64,000 bases of DNA from Candidatus Epulonipiscium viviparus. Its GTDB lineage: Bacteria; Bacillota; Clostridia; Lachnospirales; Cellulosilyticaceae. This document shows positions 26,070 through 34,390 of the stretch, one piece after another. Position 1 is the first letter of the stretch. The number at the start of each line of letters is the position of its first letter. Where the stretch lies: contig NZ_CP117982.1 of the NCBI RefSeq assembly GCF_030708075.1, forward strand, positions 248,001-312,000, read 5' to 3'. The position numbers and the translations under genes are program-made. The notes under the pieces were generated by a model. That model was not told the DNA's origin and did no database searches. It saw only the letters and a list, made by a program, of their open reading frames with translations.

Positions 26070-28283
26070 TTAAATTGCTTCAAACACATAAATTTGTGAA
26101 GTAAAATCTCCCTTATCGGTGCCGGAAGTATATTTACCTTCAAAGTTATCTGATTGAGTTAATCCAGTAAATTCCGTTTCTAGAATCATTCCAACATTCA
26201 TCAATTCATCGCCATAGTAATTTTTGTTATTGCAAGAATATTCTGTGGCAGAATTTAAACCGACTAAATTAATTTTTTTGATTGATGGATTTGGCGATGC
26301 TAAAATTTTGTAATAGCCTAAAATGGCCGTTGATTTATCTGCGGAAACAACTAACCAGCAATAAAAATTGCCTTGTGATAATCTATAAAAATCACCTAAT
26401 TGAATAACATCCTGATATTTTTTAAAAAACGTGATCTGTTCCTTAACCTGTTCTAATTCGGCGGCAGAAATTTTATTTAAATCTAGTTCATAGCCAAAGG
26501 TTCCAAAATAAGCGACATCTGCACGCATTTTTAAACTAGTGACTCTATCTACTTGGTGATTTGGAACTGCAGCAACATGGCTACCCATCGATACAATAGG
26601 ATATAGCATAGATGTGCCATATTGGATGTGTAATCTCTCGACAGCATCTGTATTGTCGGAAGCCCAGGCCTGGGGAGCATAATATAGCATTCCGGCATCA
26701 AATCGGGCACCTCCAGATGCGCAAGATTCAAACAATATCTCTGGAAATCTAGCAATTAGTCTATCGTATAAGCTATATACCCCCAAAATATATCGATGGA
26801 AGAATTCTTTTTGGCAAGCAGCAGTTAGTGAGTGGCTAAATGCTTCTGTAATATTGCGATTCATGTCCCATTTGATATATGCAATATTGGCGGTATCAAT
26901 AATTTCGCACATTTTATTAAAGATACAGTCTACCACTTCGGTTCTACTAAAATCCAATACATATTGATTTCTACCATACGAGGATTTTCTATTTGGCGTT
27001 GCGATAGCATAGTCTGGATGAGTAGCATAAAGTTCGCTAATTTCATTAACCATCTCTGGTTCGAACCACAATCCAAAATCTAATCCCATAGCATTAATTT
27101 TTTCGGAGAGTCCTTTGATACCGTTTGGCAATTTTTCTAAATATACCGACCAATCTCCTAATGAAGTGGAATCGTTATCTCGTTTTCCGAACCACCCATC
27201 GTCGAGTACAAATAGTTCGATTCCGGCAGCTTTTGCAGTTGCTGCAATTTTCAAAATGCTTTCTTCGTTAAAGTCAAAATATGTTGCCTCCCAATTATTA
27301 ATTAAGATAGGACGACTTTTTTGTTTGTACTTGCCACGCATTAGATTATTTCTAAACAAATTGTGAAAATTTTGACTCATTTTATTTAGACCCGAATCGC
27401 TATAGACCAGAACGGCTTCTGGGGTGTCAAACTTTTCGCCAGCCAATAATGTCCAATTGAATTCGAACGGATTAATGCCCATCAAAACACGAGTAACATC
27501 ATACGCATCTACTTCCACTTGGGCTAAAAAGTTGCCACTATAAATTAAAGTGAATCCATACGCTTCTCCAGCAGTTTCAGTAGTTTGGGGGCGTTTGAGT
27601 GCAATAAAAGGATTGTGCATAGCACTGCTGGCACCTCGACTGCTAGCAACAGACTGAATACCCGAAGTAATTTTACGAGTAGAGATATGACGTTCTCGAG
27701 CCCAAGCTCCATCTAAAGTAATCATTTCAAAATTACTATCATATAAATCGAGACTAGCGGACATTGCGCGTTCTATTCTTAAAGGCTTTGTAGAGATATT
27801 GATAAACGCAGTACTGCGAACTATTGCCGCTATATCAGAAAATACATGATAACGTAAAAGTACTTTTAAGCCGATCACATCATCTTGTAAAGTGATCTCC
27901 AAAGTTTCAACGTTATTACCATAAGTGGATGGTAGACCCGTAATAGCATCTTTTCCATTTTTTATGATGTGAGATTTGTAAACAAGGTCTGTAATAGAAC
28001 TACCGTTATCGGCAACAACTTGATACGCAGGATCACGATAATCGCCTGTACCATAGCTTGGATATTCTTGTTTTAGGACCTCCAACGAAAAATCGAGATC
28101 ACCTTTAAAGACACACGGAGCAAGACTGGTGCCTTTTTCTACTAACAAATGATCGAAGTCATCACGATGTCTAATCTTTTTTCCAAAGTATAATTGTCCA
28201 AGATGATTATTTTTTAAAATCTTAATTATATAACTCACATCATCATTATAAATATGAAAAGTGTTATTACTAAACTGAATCAC
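26070..28283 (-). CDS. Alpha-galactosidase, GH36
   Basis: A 737-residue cytoplasmic GH36 alpha-galactosidase that removes terminal alpha-1,6-galactose from raffinose-type oligosaccharides. The N-terminal beta-supersandwich is followed by a barrel with FVLDDGWFGKRDND, the nucleophile in YIKWDMNRNI, the stretch ESCASGGARFD and the acid/base aspartate in WASDNTDA. No signal peptide. The start is uncertain: a GTG at 28283 gives the family-like N-terminus VIQFSNNTFHIYN and has AAGGGA upstream; another GTG at 28322 would add 13 hydrophobic residues. It lies downstream of the symporter and LacI genes on the same strand. Confidence 0.93.
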   Translation of the reverse strand: MIQFSNNTFHIYNDDVSYIIKILKNNHLGQLYFGKKIRHRDDFDHLLVEKGTSLAPCVFKGDLDFSLEVLKQEYPSYGTGDYRDPAYQVVADNGSSITDLVYKSHIIKNGKDAITGLPSTYGNNVETLEITLQDDVIGLKVLLRYHVFSDIAAIVRSTAFINISTKPLRIERAMSASLDLYDSNFEMITLDGAWARERHISTRKITSGIQSVASSRGASSAMHNPFIALKRPQTTETAGEAYGFTLIYSGNFLAQVEVDAYDVTRVLMGINPFEFNWTLLAGEKFDTPEAVLVYSDSGLNKMSQNFHNLFRNNLMRGKYKQKSRPILINNWEATYFDFNEESILKIAATAKAAGIELFVLDDGWFGKRDNDSTSLGDWSVYLEKLPNGIKGLSEKINAMGLDFGLWFEPEMVNEISELYATHPDYAIATPNRKSSYGRNQYVLDFSRTEVVDCIFNKMCEIIDTANIAYIKWDMNRNITEAFSHSLTAACQKEFFHRYILGVYSLYDRLIARFPEILFESCASGGARFDAGMLYYAPQAWASDNTDAVERLHIQYGTSMLYPIVSMGSHVAAVPNHQVDRVTSLKMRADVAYFGTFGYELDLNKISAAELEQVKEQITFFKKYQDVIQLGDFYRLSQGNFYCWLVVSADKSTAILGYYKILASPNPSIKKINLVGLNSATEYSCNNKNYYGDELMNVGMILETEFTGLTQSDNFEGKYTSGTDKGDFTSQIYVFEAI

Positions 28284-28328
28284 AGTAATCAATCCCTTCG
28301 TTGTTAAAAATAAAAAGACCACAGTATG

Positions 28329-28460
28329 TTGTGATCTTAGATTAAATTAATGGTTGAATGCTTCATTAGTGTGAATGAAACTACAAATAGTATAGCAGAA
28401 ATATGCAAATAATGTATACCCCCATCCCATACCAATTGTGTAAATTCGCGGACCAATCGC
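28329..28460 (-). pseudogene. Remnant of a second symporter gene
   Basis: Bases 28383-28444 are about 90% identical to 28783-28844 inside the adjacent symporter gene, exactly 400 bases apart. Read on the minus strand the fragment encodes FTQLVWDGGIHYLHIS followed by a diverged continuation, and most differences from the live gene are synonymous. Similarity fades on both sides and a stop follows, so this is the debris of a paralogous symporter rather than a simple slip duplication. Confidence 0.65.
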
Positions 28461-28469
28461 TTAATTACA

Positions 28470-30191
28470 TTAATTTTCCAATGTTGCATCATTCGATTTA
28501 GGACATTTGTTAAAAATTTTGTCTGCTATAAATCCGCCTGCAGCACAGATCACAGCCAATGCAGCCAAATAGCTAAGTGTATCTGCTCCGATACCGCCTT
28601 CTCTCGCTAAGCCAACTTTAGAAAATACTACGTACATTCCAATCATTACAAAAATTACAAAACCACTAAATAAATAGCGCGATTTCCAAGGAGTCAAATC
28701 TACAGCATTACTAACAGGTATTTCGTATGGCTTTTCTGTAGGATATTTTTTGCCTATCGCTAGCATCATCGCACAAGAAATAACAAATAGTATACCAGAG
28801 ATGTGTAGATAATGTATACCTCCATCCCATACCAATTGTGTAAACCCATAAGTGGTTACAAAAAATGTAATAGCAATTTTGGCAGCAATAGGAGGAACTC
28901 GCTTGGTTACATAGCCCATGAATATTATTGTAAAGATCGGAACATTAAAGAAGCCGTTAATGGTCTGTAAATAATCAAATAATCCTGCAGGTGCATTTAA
29001 AATAAAGGGGGCAACAAACATCGAGATTAGAGCTACAATTAAGGCAAATATCTTACCTACTTTAATAAGTTCTGTTTCTGAGACTTCTCTTTTTGTTGCA
29101 GGTTTGTAAATATTTAGAGCAAATAACGTAGAAGCGCTATTGAGAACGCTGTTAAATGTGCTTAAAATTGCTCCCATCATTGCAGCTGCAAATAATCCGA
29201 CCAAAAAATCAGGCAATACCATGCTTACAAGCAAAGGATATACAGTATCTGTATTAGAAATACTGGAACCCAAAATTTGAAATGCAATAATTCCGGGAAT
29301 AATAACCATGATAGGAGTGAGTACTTTTAGCAACCCAGCAAAGATTACTCCTTTTTGTGCCTCTTTGAGATTTTTGGCACCTAACGCACGTTGAATAATA
29401 GCTTGATCAGTCCCCCAATAATATAAATTAACTAAAAATAGCCCTGTAAATATTGTTGAAAACGGAAGTGGATCTGTATTAGAACCAATAGAATTAAGTT
29501 TTTCTGGCGAGTGTTCTATAAAAGATGTGAATCCTTCGACAAAATGACCATCGCCCAAAAAGAAAATACCAAATATTGGAACTAACAATCCTCCGATAAC
29601 TAATGCAATTCCGTTGATAGTATCAGAGATAGCAACAGCTTTTAGCCCTCCAAATATTGCATAGATGGACCCGATAACACCTATAACCCATACCATAATC
29701 CATATTGATTGAACATAGGTTATGCCAAATATTTCAGAGACGTTAAAAATTTGACCCATAGCGACTGCGCCAGAATATAAAGTGATAGGTAACATATTTA
29801 TTATGTAGCTAATTAAAAATAAAATTGTGACAAATTGTTTAGTGCCATTATCAAATCTTGACTGAATAAAATCTGGAATTGTAGTAATACCTTGCTTTAG
29901 ATATCGTGGAACTAAAAATATTGCAATTAAAACTAATACGAGCCCGGAGGCAACTTCCCAACCCATAACTGACATATTAGCCGAATAAGCTTGACCTGAC
30001 ATTCCAACAAAACTTGCTGCACTTAGATTAGTAAGTAATAATGATCCTGCAATAACCCCGCCCGTTAAACTTCGTCCACCAAGAAAGTATCCATCGCTAG
30101 TATCAAGTGTATCATTTTTAGTTTTTGAATAAGTAATCCATCCTACTATACCCGAAAAAATTATAAATGAGACCAAAATCATAATATTCAT
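28470..30191 (-). CDS. Sodium:solute symporter (SSS family, SglT-like)
   Basis: A 573-residue integral membrane transporter with about 14 helices, of the SSS/SLC5 family that couples Na+ entry to sugar, myo-inositol or similar uptake. Typical family segments are GGRSLTGGVIAGSLLLTNLSA near the start (in two parts), AIFGGLKAVAISDTINGI and WGTDQAIIQRALGAKNLKEA, which contains the signature Q-x-x-x-x-R-x-L-x-A-K region. GAGGAG precedes the ATG. It lies 34 bases after the lacI-type gene and ahead of the alpha-galactosidase, so alpha-galactosides or galactose are plausible substrates. Confidence 0.92.
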   Translation of the reverse strand: MNIMILVSFIIFSGIVGWITYSKTKNDTLDTSDGYFLGGRSLTGGVIAGSLLLTNLSAASFVGMSGQAYSANMSVMGWEVASGLVLVLIAIFLVPRYLKQGITTIPDFIQSRFDNGTKQFVTILFLISYIINMLPITLYSGAVAMGQIFNVSEIFGITYVQSIWIMVWVIGVIGSIYAIFGGLKAVAISDTINGIALVIGGLLVPIFGIFFLGDGHFVEGFTSFIEHSPEKLNSIGSNTDPLPFSTIFTGLFLVNLYYWGTDQAIIQRALGAKNLKEAQKGVIFAGLLKVLTPIMVIIPGIIAFQILGSSISNTDTVYPLLVSMVLPDFLVGLFAAAMMGAILSTFNSVLNSASTLFALNIYKPATKREVSETELIKVGKIFALIVALISMFVAPFILNAPAGLFDYLQTINGFFNVPIFTIIFMGYVTKRVPPIAAKIAITFFVTTYGFTQLVWDGGIHYLHISGILFVISCAMMLAIGKKYPTEKPYEIPVSNAVDLTPWKSRYLFSGFVIFVMIGMYVVFSKVGLAREGGIGADTLSYLAALAVICAAGGFIADKIFNKCPKSNDATLEN

Positions 30192-30225
30192 TTTATTGTT
30201 TCCTCCTCTTTTATTTTGAATACAT

Positions 30226-31239
30226 TTAATAATTAATTTTTTTTACACTACCTCTCTCCACTAAATATGGGCAACAAGTTTCATGAACACTTTCGCTAAT
30301 ATTAAATAACAAATCTACACTACTCTTTCCGATTGCTTTTAACGATACCATCATTGTCGTTAAATCTAGATTAAACCAATCAATAAAGTTTAAATTATCA
30401 AAGCCTATAATGGATATATTTTCGGGAATATTTAATTTCAATTCTTTTAAAGCTTTTATTACTCCGAGAGCCATAATGTCGTTTGCAGCAAAGATAGCAG
30501 AGGGGGTATGATTTGTAAGATAATCTTTGGTTTCTGCATAAGCAATATCTTCACGATATAATCCTGCAATGACCTGAGTGTTTAGATTGTGTTCTAGCAT
30601 AGCTTTAATATATCCTTGTTTGCGTTCAATAGAAGATAGTCTATCATCGCCTGCTACATGCAAAATATTGGTATGACCATAAGAGATTAAATGTTTTGTT
30701 GCTATATATCCTCCTAAAATATTATCGGTGTTAACTACTTTAATTTTGTTGTGCGCATCCTCTGTAAGAGTAATTTGGTCAATTAATACTATATTATATT
30801 TTTGAGCGAGTTCTTGTAATATTTGAAGTTGATATGGAAATCCGATAAAAATTCCACCTGCAATAATTCTTGAAGTAAAATAATCTTCGATTAGATCGTA
30901 TTCTTGTGGGGTGTTGATAATGTTAACTAAAGCAGTGTGATTATATTCTTTAAGAGTATTAATAATAACAGAAAGTACAGTCATATTGTATGGAGAATTG
31001 ATTCCGATCCATTTATCTGGACTGACTGTAGTATTTATATCTGCAATAAATACTCCGATTATATTAGGTGTTTTGCCAACCAGCGTTCTGGCAAAATGAT
31101 TTGGTTTGTATCCATATTCATCAATAACTTTTTGAACTTTGATTCTCGTATCCTCTGTTACGTTGGAATAATTATTGATAACACGAGAAACGGTACTACG
31201 TGAAACATTAGCAAGTTGTGCAATTTGTTTTGTAGTCAT
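30226..31239 (-). CDS. LacI-family transcriptional regulator
   Basis: A 337-residue LacI/GalR repressor. The helix-turn-helix and hinge are TTKQIAQLANVSRSTVSRVI and the following YKPNHFARTL; the C-terminal periplasmic-binding-like domain has PSAIFAANDIMALGV and ISIIGFDN, which are standard family landmarks. A strong AGGAGG is present. It heads the symporter unit and probably controls it together with the alpha-galactosidase; a palindromic operator candidate overlaps its leader at 31261-31270. Confidence 0.94.
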   Translation of the reverse strand: MTTKQIAQLANVSRSTVSRVINNYSNVTEDTRIKVQKVIDEYGYKPNHFARTLVGKTPNIIGVFIADINTTVSPDKWIGINSPYNMTVLSVIINTLKEYNHTALVNIINTPQEYDLIEDYFTSRIIAGGIFIGFPYQLQILQELAQKYNIVLIDQITLTEDAHNKIKVVNTDNILGGYIATKHLISYGHTNILHVAGDDRLSSIERKQGYIKAMLEHNLNTQVIAGLYREDIAYAETKDYLTNHTPSAIFAANDIMALGVIKALKELKLNIPENISIIGFDNLNFIDWFNLDLTTMMVSLKAIGKSSVDLLFNISESVHETCCPYLVERGSVKKINY

Positions 31240-31260
31240 ATTTACACCTCCTTTTGGATA

Positions 31261-31312
31261 AACACGTGTTCATTTAATATATTTATTGTATCATGTAAAA
31301 AAATACATTCAA
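31261..31312 (-). promoter_or_regulatory. lacI-type gene promoter with palindromic operator
   Basis: On the minus strand TTGAAT (31307-31312) and TACAAT (31285-31290) are 16 bases apart. Just downstream lies the perfect palindrome AACACGTGTT (31261-31270), with the central CpG that LacI-family operators usually have. A repressor there would block transcription of its own gene and the symporter. The operator role is inferred. Confidence 0.5.
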
Positions 31313-31482
31313 GCATGAAAATGCATAAAAATATAAAATAAAAATTATTCGATATAACCAGTGTAGTTGTTTAAAATATATATTTATGTACAACATTTCT
31401 AAAAAAAAAGTAAATTGCGATCAAAACATTATAACTCTTATGTATCAAGGGATTAAAAAAACATAAAAATTCATTTTATGAG

Positions 31483-31516
31483 AACATTTCGCGAAACGCG
31501 TGTTTTACGAAATGTT
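31483..31516. repeat. Long inverted repeat with an operator-like centre
   Basis: AACATTTCGCGAAAC and GTTTTACGAAATGTT form a 15-base inverted repeat with two mismatches around GCGT. The centre AAACGCGTGTTT resembles the palindrome AACACGTGTT at 31261. No T run follows, so it is not an obvious terminator. The rest of the 345-base gap 31240-31584 is AT-rich with the lacI promoter and a terminator. Confidence 0.6.
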
Positions 31517-31545
31517 TAGCTTCACAACTAGTCCTAATTTTAAGC

Positions 31546-31572
31546 ACAAAAAAAGCGAGAATTTTCTCTCGC
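31546..31572 (-). terminator. Terminator after the PH-domain gene
   Basis: On the minus strand GCGAGAG pairs with CTCGC around AAAATT and is followed by TTTTTTTG, 13 bases beyond the stop. Confidence 0.8.
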
Positions 31573-31584
31573 GTATATTTTGCT

Positions 31585-32337
31585 TTAAAACAATTTTCTA
31601 AATATATTATCGAAATTGTTACTCTCAATACCATTAATACTTTTAAGGTCCTCAAACTTCATTCCGGCATAATTTACTCGTAGACATAAAGTTCTTTTGC
31701 ACTGGTTAATAATATTTTTCTTGATTTGAATGCTATCAATTTCTCCTAACTTAATAATTGTTATGCGTTTGACTAATATTCCTCTAGATAAATAGAGCAT
31801 TGTGTTAGACATACCATAAAATGTAGTATTATATATTAACTTATGTGTAGGACTTATTCTTTTCTTTTCATCTACAAAATCAAATTCTGAAAAAAAGGTG
31901 TAAATTACGCCAAAAACTTCATTGAATGGTAAAACAGGAAATATAACATTGATTTTCTCATCTGCTTCATCTACTCCTATTATACTAATCGAAATTGTAG
32001 CTTTATTAAATAACCTAAAAATGGGAGTTTGACTAATATGAACTGCTGATATTCTTTCTTTATTAATTATTCCACTTTGAGTATTTAGTAGTCCCGAATG
32101 TACAGTTATAATTTCTTCTTGTTGATCTATTCTAAAATCATAGAATTTAACTAGGTTCCATAAACAACTAAGCACCTTAATTAATATAATAAATAGCAAC
32201 AAAGCTATAACCTGGGTCATAGGAGTATCTAATATTACTTCGAATCCAATATTATATCCCAGCACCAATAGTGATAATATAACACTGAGATTAACCACTA
32301 GTGTACTATAAAATAAATGCAAATTGCTTTTATCCAC
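31585..32337 (-). CDS. Bacterial PH-domain membrane protein (YdbS/YdbT-like), probably the C-terminal part of a split gene
   Basis: A 250-codon frame with two membrane helices (about residues 10-30 and 42-65) followed by a bPH2-type domain: FYDFRIDQQEEIITVHSGLL, then the conserved INKERISAVHISQTPIFRLF. This is the layout of the later half of YdbT-like proteins. The only start is a GTG lacking a convincing ribosome site, and the frame overlaps by 40 bases the end of the small membrane frame at 32298-32498, which has a very good ribosome site. A frameshift near 32300-32340 joining the two is likely. Function of the family is poorly known. Confidence 0.7.
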   Translation of the reverse strand: MDKSNLHLFYSTLVVNLSVILSLLVLGYNIGFEVILDTPMTQVIALLLFIILIKVLSCLWNLVKFYDFRIDQQEEIITVHSGLLNTQSGIINKERISAVHISQTPIFRLFNKATISISIIGVDEADEKINVIFPVLPFNEVFGVIYTFFSEFDFVDEKKRISPTHKLIYNTTFYGMSNTMLYLSRGILVKRITIIKLGEIDSIQIKKNIINQCKRTLCLRVNYAGMKFEDLKSINGIESNNFDNIFRKLF

Positions 32338-32498
32338 ATAAATACAAATATACCTATTATCAACATCAGTATATGTAGATTTGTTAGTTGTATTTTATCT
32401 AATATAAACTGATAGCTAACTAATAGTATTATTGATAGCATAATTGCAGTACTGGTATTTTTTATTAATAAATATCTTAACATCTGATTATTCATCAT
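32298..32498 (-). CDS. Small membrane protein, likely N-terminal part of the PH-domain protein
   Basis: A 66-residue frame with two membrane helices (TAIMLSIILLVSYQFIL and LHILMLIIGIFVFMWIKAI). GAGGAG stands correctly before ATG-ATG. It ends within the beginning of the next frame, shifted by one reading frame. Joined, the two would make a four-helix protein ending in a bPH2 domain, so this is probably one gene broken by a frameshift, or a pair made by coupled translation. Confidence 0.5.
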   Translation of the reverse strand: MMNNQMLRYLLIKNTSTAIMLSIILLVSYQFILDKIQLTNLHILMLIIGIFVFMWIKAICIYFIVH

Positions 32499-32626
32499 AA
32501 TTCTCCTCTACCCTAAAATTACTTTTCTTTAATTGACGCACGTTACATTGTACTCGCTACATCTAATGTATTCAGACACCATATACTTTATTATTTATTA
32601 TCTTTTTTATATTGTAGTATATTTTT

Positions 32627-32654
32627 TAAAGTTTTCAAATATCGGTGTCGATAT
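32627..32654 (+). promoter_or_regulatory. Sigma-D (sigma-28)-like promoter of the first flagellin-like gene
   Basis: TAAAGTTT (32627-32634) matches the sigma-28 -35 element and GTCGATAT (32647-32654) matches GCCGATAA at six of eight positions, with a 12-base spacer. The flagellin-like gene starts 52 bases later. Confidence 0.6.
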
Positions 32655-32705
32655 ATATGCTAGAGTTTATTTTTATACTCAAATACATTTTAGGAGGGGT
32701 TATTT

Positions 32706-33473
32706 ATGGCAATAAACTCAATTACAGGCTTTCAATCCTCTATTAACAATCCTCAAAATCAAAACATCAATAGAACAAGAGAACTTCAACGAGAACGCGA
32801 AGAAAGAAACGAAGAACTTTCAACCGGAAAAAAGGTTAATGAAGCAGCAGACAATCCTGCAGTTATGGCAATAGCCACTAAAATGGTATCAGCATATATT
32901 GGATTAAATGCACAAAGTAATAATATCGAATCCGAAATGAGTCGTTCTAATGTTGCCGATGGTGCTTTGAGTGATTCTCAAGCTACTTTATCTCGGATGA
33001 ACGAACTTGCACTTCAAGCCAATAACGGAATTTTAACTGATGAAGATCGGTCCTATATTCAGATGGAAATGGATCAACTAGGGGAACAATTAGGATCAAT
33101 TTCTAAAAATACAGAATTTAATACCAAAGCCGTATTTGATGAAGAAGGTATTGATTTCAGTGAAGATACTTTAGGTTCATTTAGTGTTGATGTGACAGAT
33201 CCTAATGCACTTAGCCAAATTCGTGGAATGTCTTCTGCTGTTAGTTCGATGCAAGCCGAAGTAGGAGCAGACTACAATGCAAATGAATCAGAAGTAAGAT
33301 CTAATAATATTACTGCAGAAAATACCATGGCTGCTGTTAGCCAAATGCAGGATACAGATTATGCCGAATCCACTAGTGCAATACTTAAAAACAATTTATT
33401 AGATCAATATAGGTTACAAATGCAAAGTCAAATGCAAACTCAAATGATAAATCAGATGAGCATTATGCTGTAA
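32706..33473 (+). CDS. Flagellin-like protein
   Basis: A 255-residue protein with both conserved ends of flagellin and almost no variable middle. The N-terminal D0/D1 region shows LSTGKKVNEAADNPAVMAIA, DGALSDSQATLSRMNELALQ (flagellin landmarks); the C-terminal helix shows AENTMAAVSQMQDTDYAEST and ends in a glutamine/methionine-rich MQSQMQTQMINQMSIML. Typical flagellins have a longer middle and end in LLR. It may be a minor filament or cap-adjacent subunit, or a surface fibre subunit. AGGAGG precedes the ATG and a sigma-D-like promoter lies upstream. No other flagellar structural gene is in the window. Confidence 0.85.
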   Translation: MAINSITGFQSSINNPQNQNINRTRELQREREERNEELSTGKKVNEAADNPAVMAIATKMVSAYIGLNAQSNNIESEMSRSNVADGALSDSQATLSRMNELALQANNGILTDEDRSYIQMEMDQLGEQLGSISKNTEFNTKAVFDEEGIDFSEDTLGSFSVDVTDPNALSQIRGMSSAVSSMQAEVGADYNANESEVRSNNITAENTMAAVSQMQDTDYAESTSAILKNNLLDQYRLQMQSQMQTQMINQMSIML

Positions 33474-33528
33474 TTTGAATCAACTTGTAAATTTGTAAAT
33501 ATATTTTTGTAAACGTACAGTAATTTAC

Positions 33529-33556
33529 TAAATTATTTTAACTACTTCACCGATAT
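33529..33556 (+). promoter_or_regulatory. Sigma-D-like promoter of the second flagellin-like gene
   Basis: TAAATTAT (33529-33536) and ACCGATAT (33549-33556) have the same 12-base spacing as the promoter of the upstream paralogue. The start codon is 49 bases later. Confidence 0.55.
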
Positions 33557-33604
33557 ATATATTAGATTTATGTACTAAGGTACAAAAAAGTTAGGAGGAT
33601 AATT

Positions 33605-34357
33605 ATGGCACTTGGTCTAAATTCCGATATGAATTATTCTATACAAAACAATGACAGAAATGCTGATCGTGCTACTGCACAAATTCGAGAAATTCAACAA
33701 AATCTTGAAGAGCGACGTCAAGAACAGGCCACCGCAGAAGCATTACCGCAATCAGCTAATATTCCCACCGGACTCTCTGTAGGATCTAGAATGGTATCCG
33801 CTTATATTGGATTAACTGTCGAAACTTCAAATGTAGAAAGCCAAAACGAGAATTACACTTCTGATAATAGTGCTTTAAACACCACTCAAACCGCAACTAA
33901 CACGGCTCAGAATTTTACATTAACTCAAAATAATATTTTAACTATTCAGCCACCCGAAGATACCACTAGTTTATATACTACCGAAGAAGAAGAAGATGCC
34001 TTGGCTTTATACGAAGACACTCCTTCTCCTCAAGAGGAACTAGAAGCTAGAATCATTGAATCACGTGCAGAAAGAGAAGCAGAACAAGAAGCACTTACCA
34101 GTGAAAGAGAAGCAGAACTTAACGCACAACAAGCTGAAACATCTCAAGAAATTAGCGAAATGCAGGAAGAGACACTTGAAGAAAATATTAATGCTGAAAA
34201 TATAGCTGCCACCGCTAATACTAATGCCACTACTGCAGCAACCAGTACAACATTAAAAACCAATTTATTAGATCAATATAGATTTCAAATGCAATCTCGT
34301 TGGCAAACTTCTGCTATGAACATGATGAATCAAATGTCTACTTTATTTAATGTTTAA
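33605..34357 (+). CDS. Divergent flagellin-like paralogue with acidic coiled-coil middle
   Basis: A 250-residue paralogue of the preceding gene. Shared pieces are SRMVSAYIGL near residue 60 and the C-terminal LKTNLLDQYRFQMQSRWQ with NQMSTLF at the end. The usual flagellin D1 motifs are worn down to repeated T/N/Q residues, and the middle (about 125-205) is an acidic E/R/A/Q-rich helix (ESRAEREAEQEALTSEREAE) likely to form a coiled coil. It has its own AGGAGG site and sigma-D-like promoter, so it is a separate transcription unit ending at a terminator. A filament-associated or structural role is inferred only from the paralogy. Confidence 0.7.
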   Translation: MALGLNSDMNYSIQNNDRNADRATAQIREIQQNLEERRQEQATAEALPQSANIPTGLSVGSRMVSAYIGLTVETSNVESQNENYTSDNSALNTTQTATNTAQNFTLTQNNILTIQPPEDTTSLYTTEEEEDALALYEDTPSPQEELEARIIESRAEREAEQEALTSEREAELNAQQAETSQEISEMQEETLEENINAENIAATANTNATTAATSTTLKTNLLDQYRFQMQSRWQTSAMNMMNQMSTLFNV

Positions 34358-34364
34358 GTTCAAG

Positions 34365-34390
34365 AAGGGCAGAACTTTTGCCCTTTTTTA
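34365..34390 (+). terminator. Terminator between the flagellin-like gene and hemW
   Basis: AAGGGC and GCCCTT close a hairpin followed by TTTTTA. It can also serve the convergent hemW gene, whose stop lies inside it. Confidence 0.85.
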
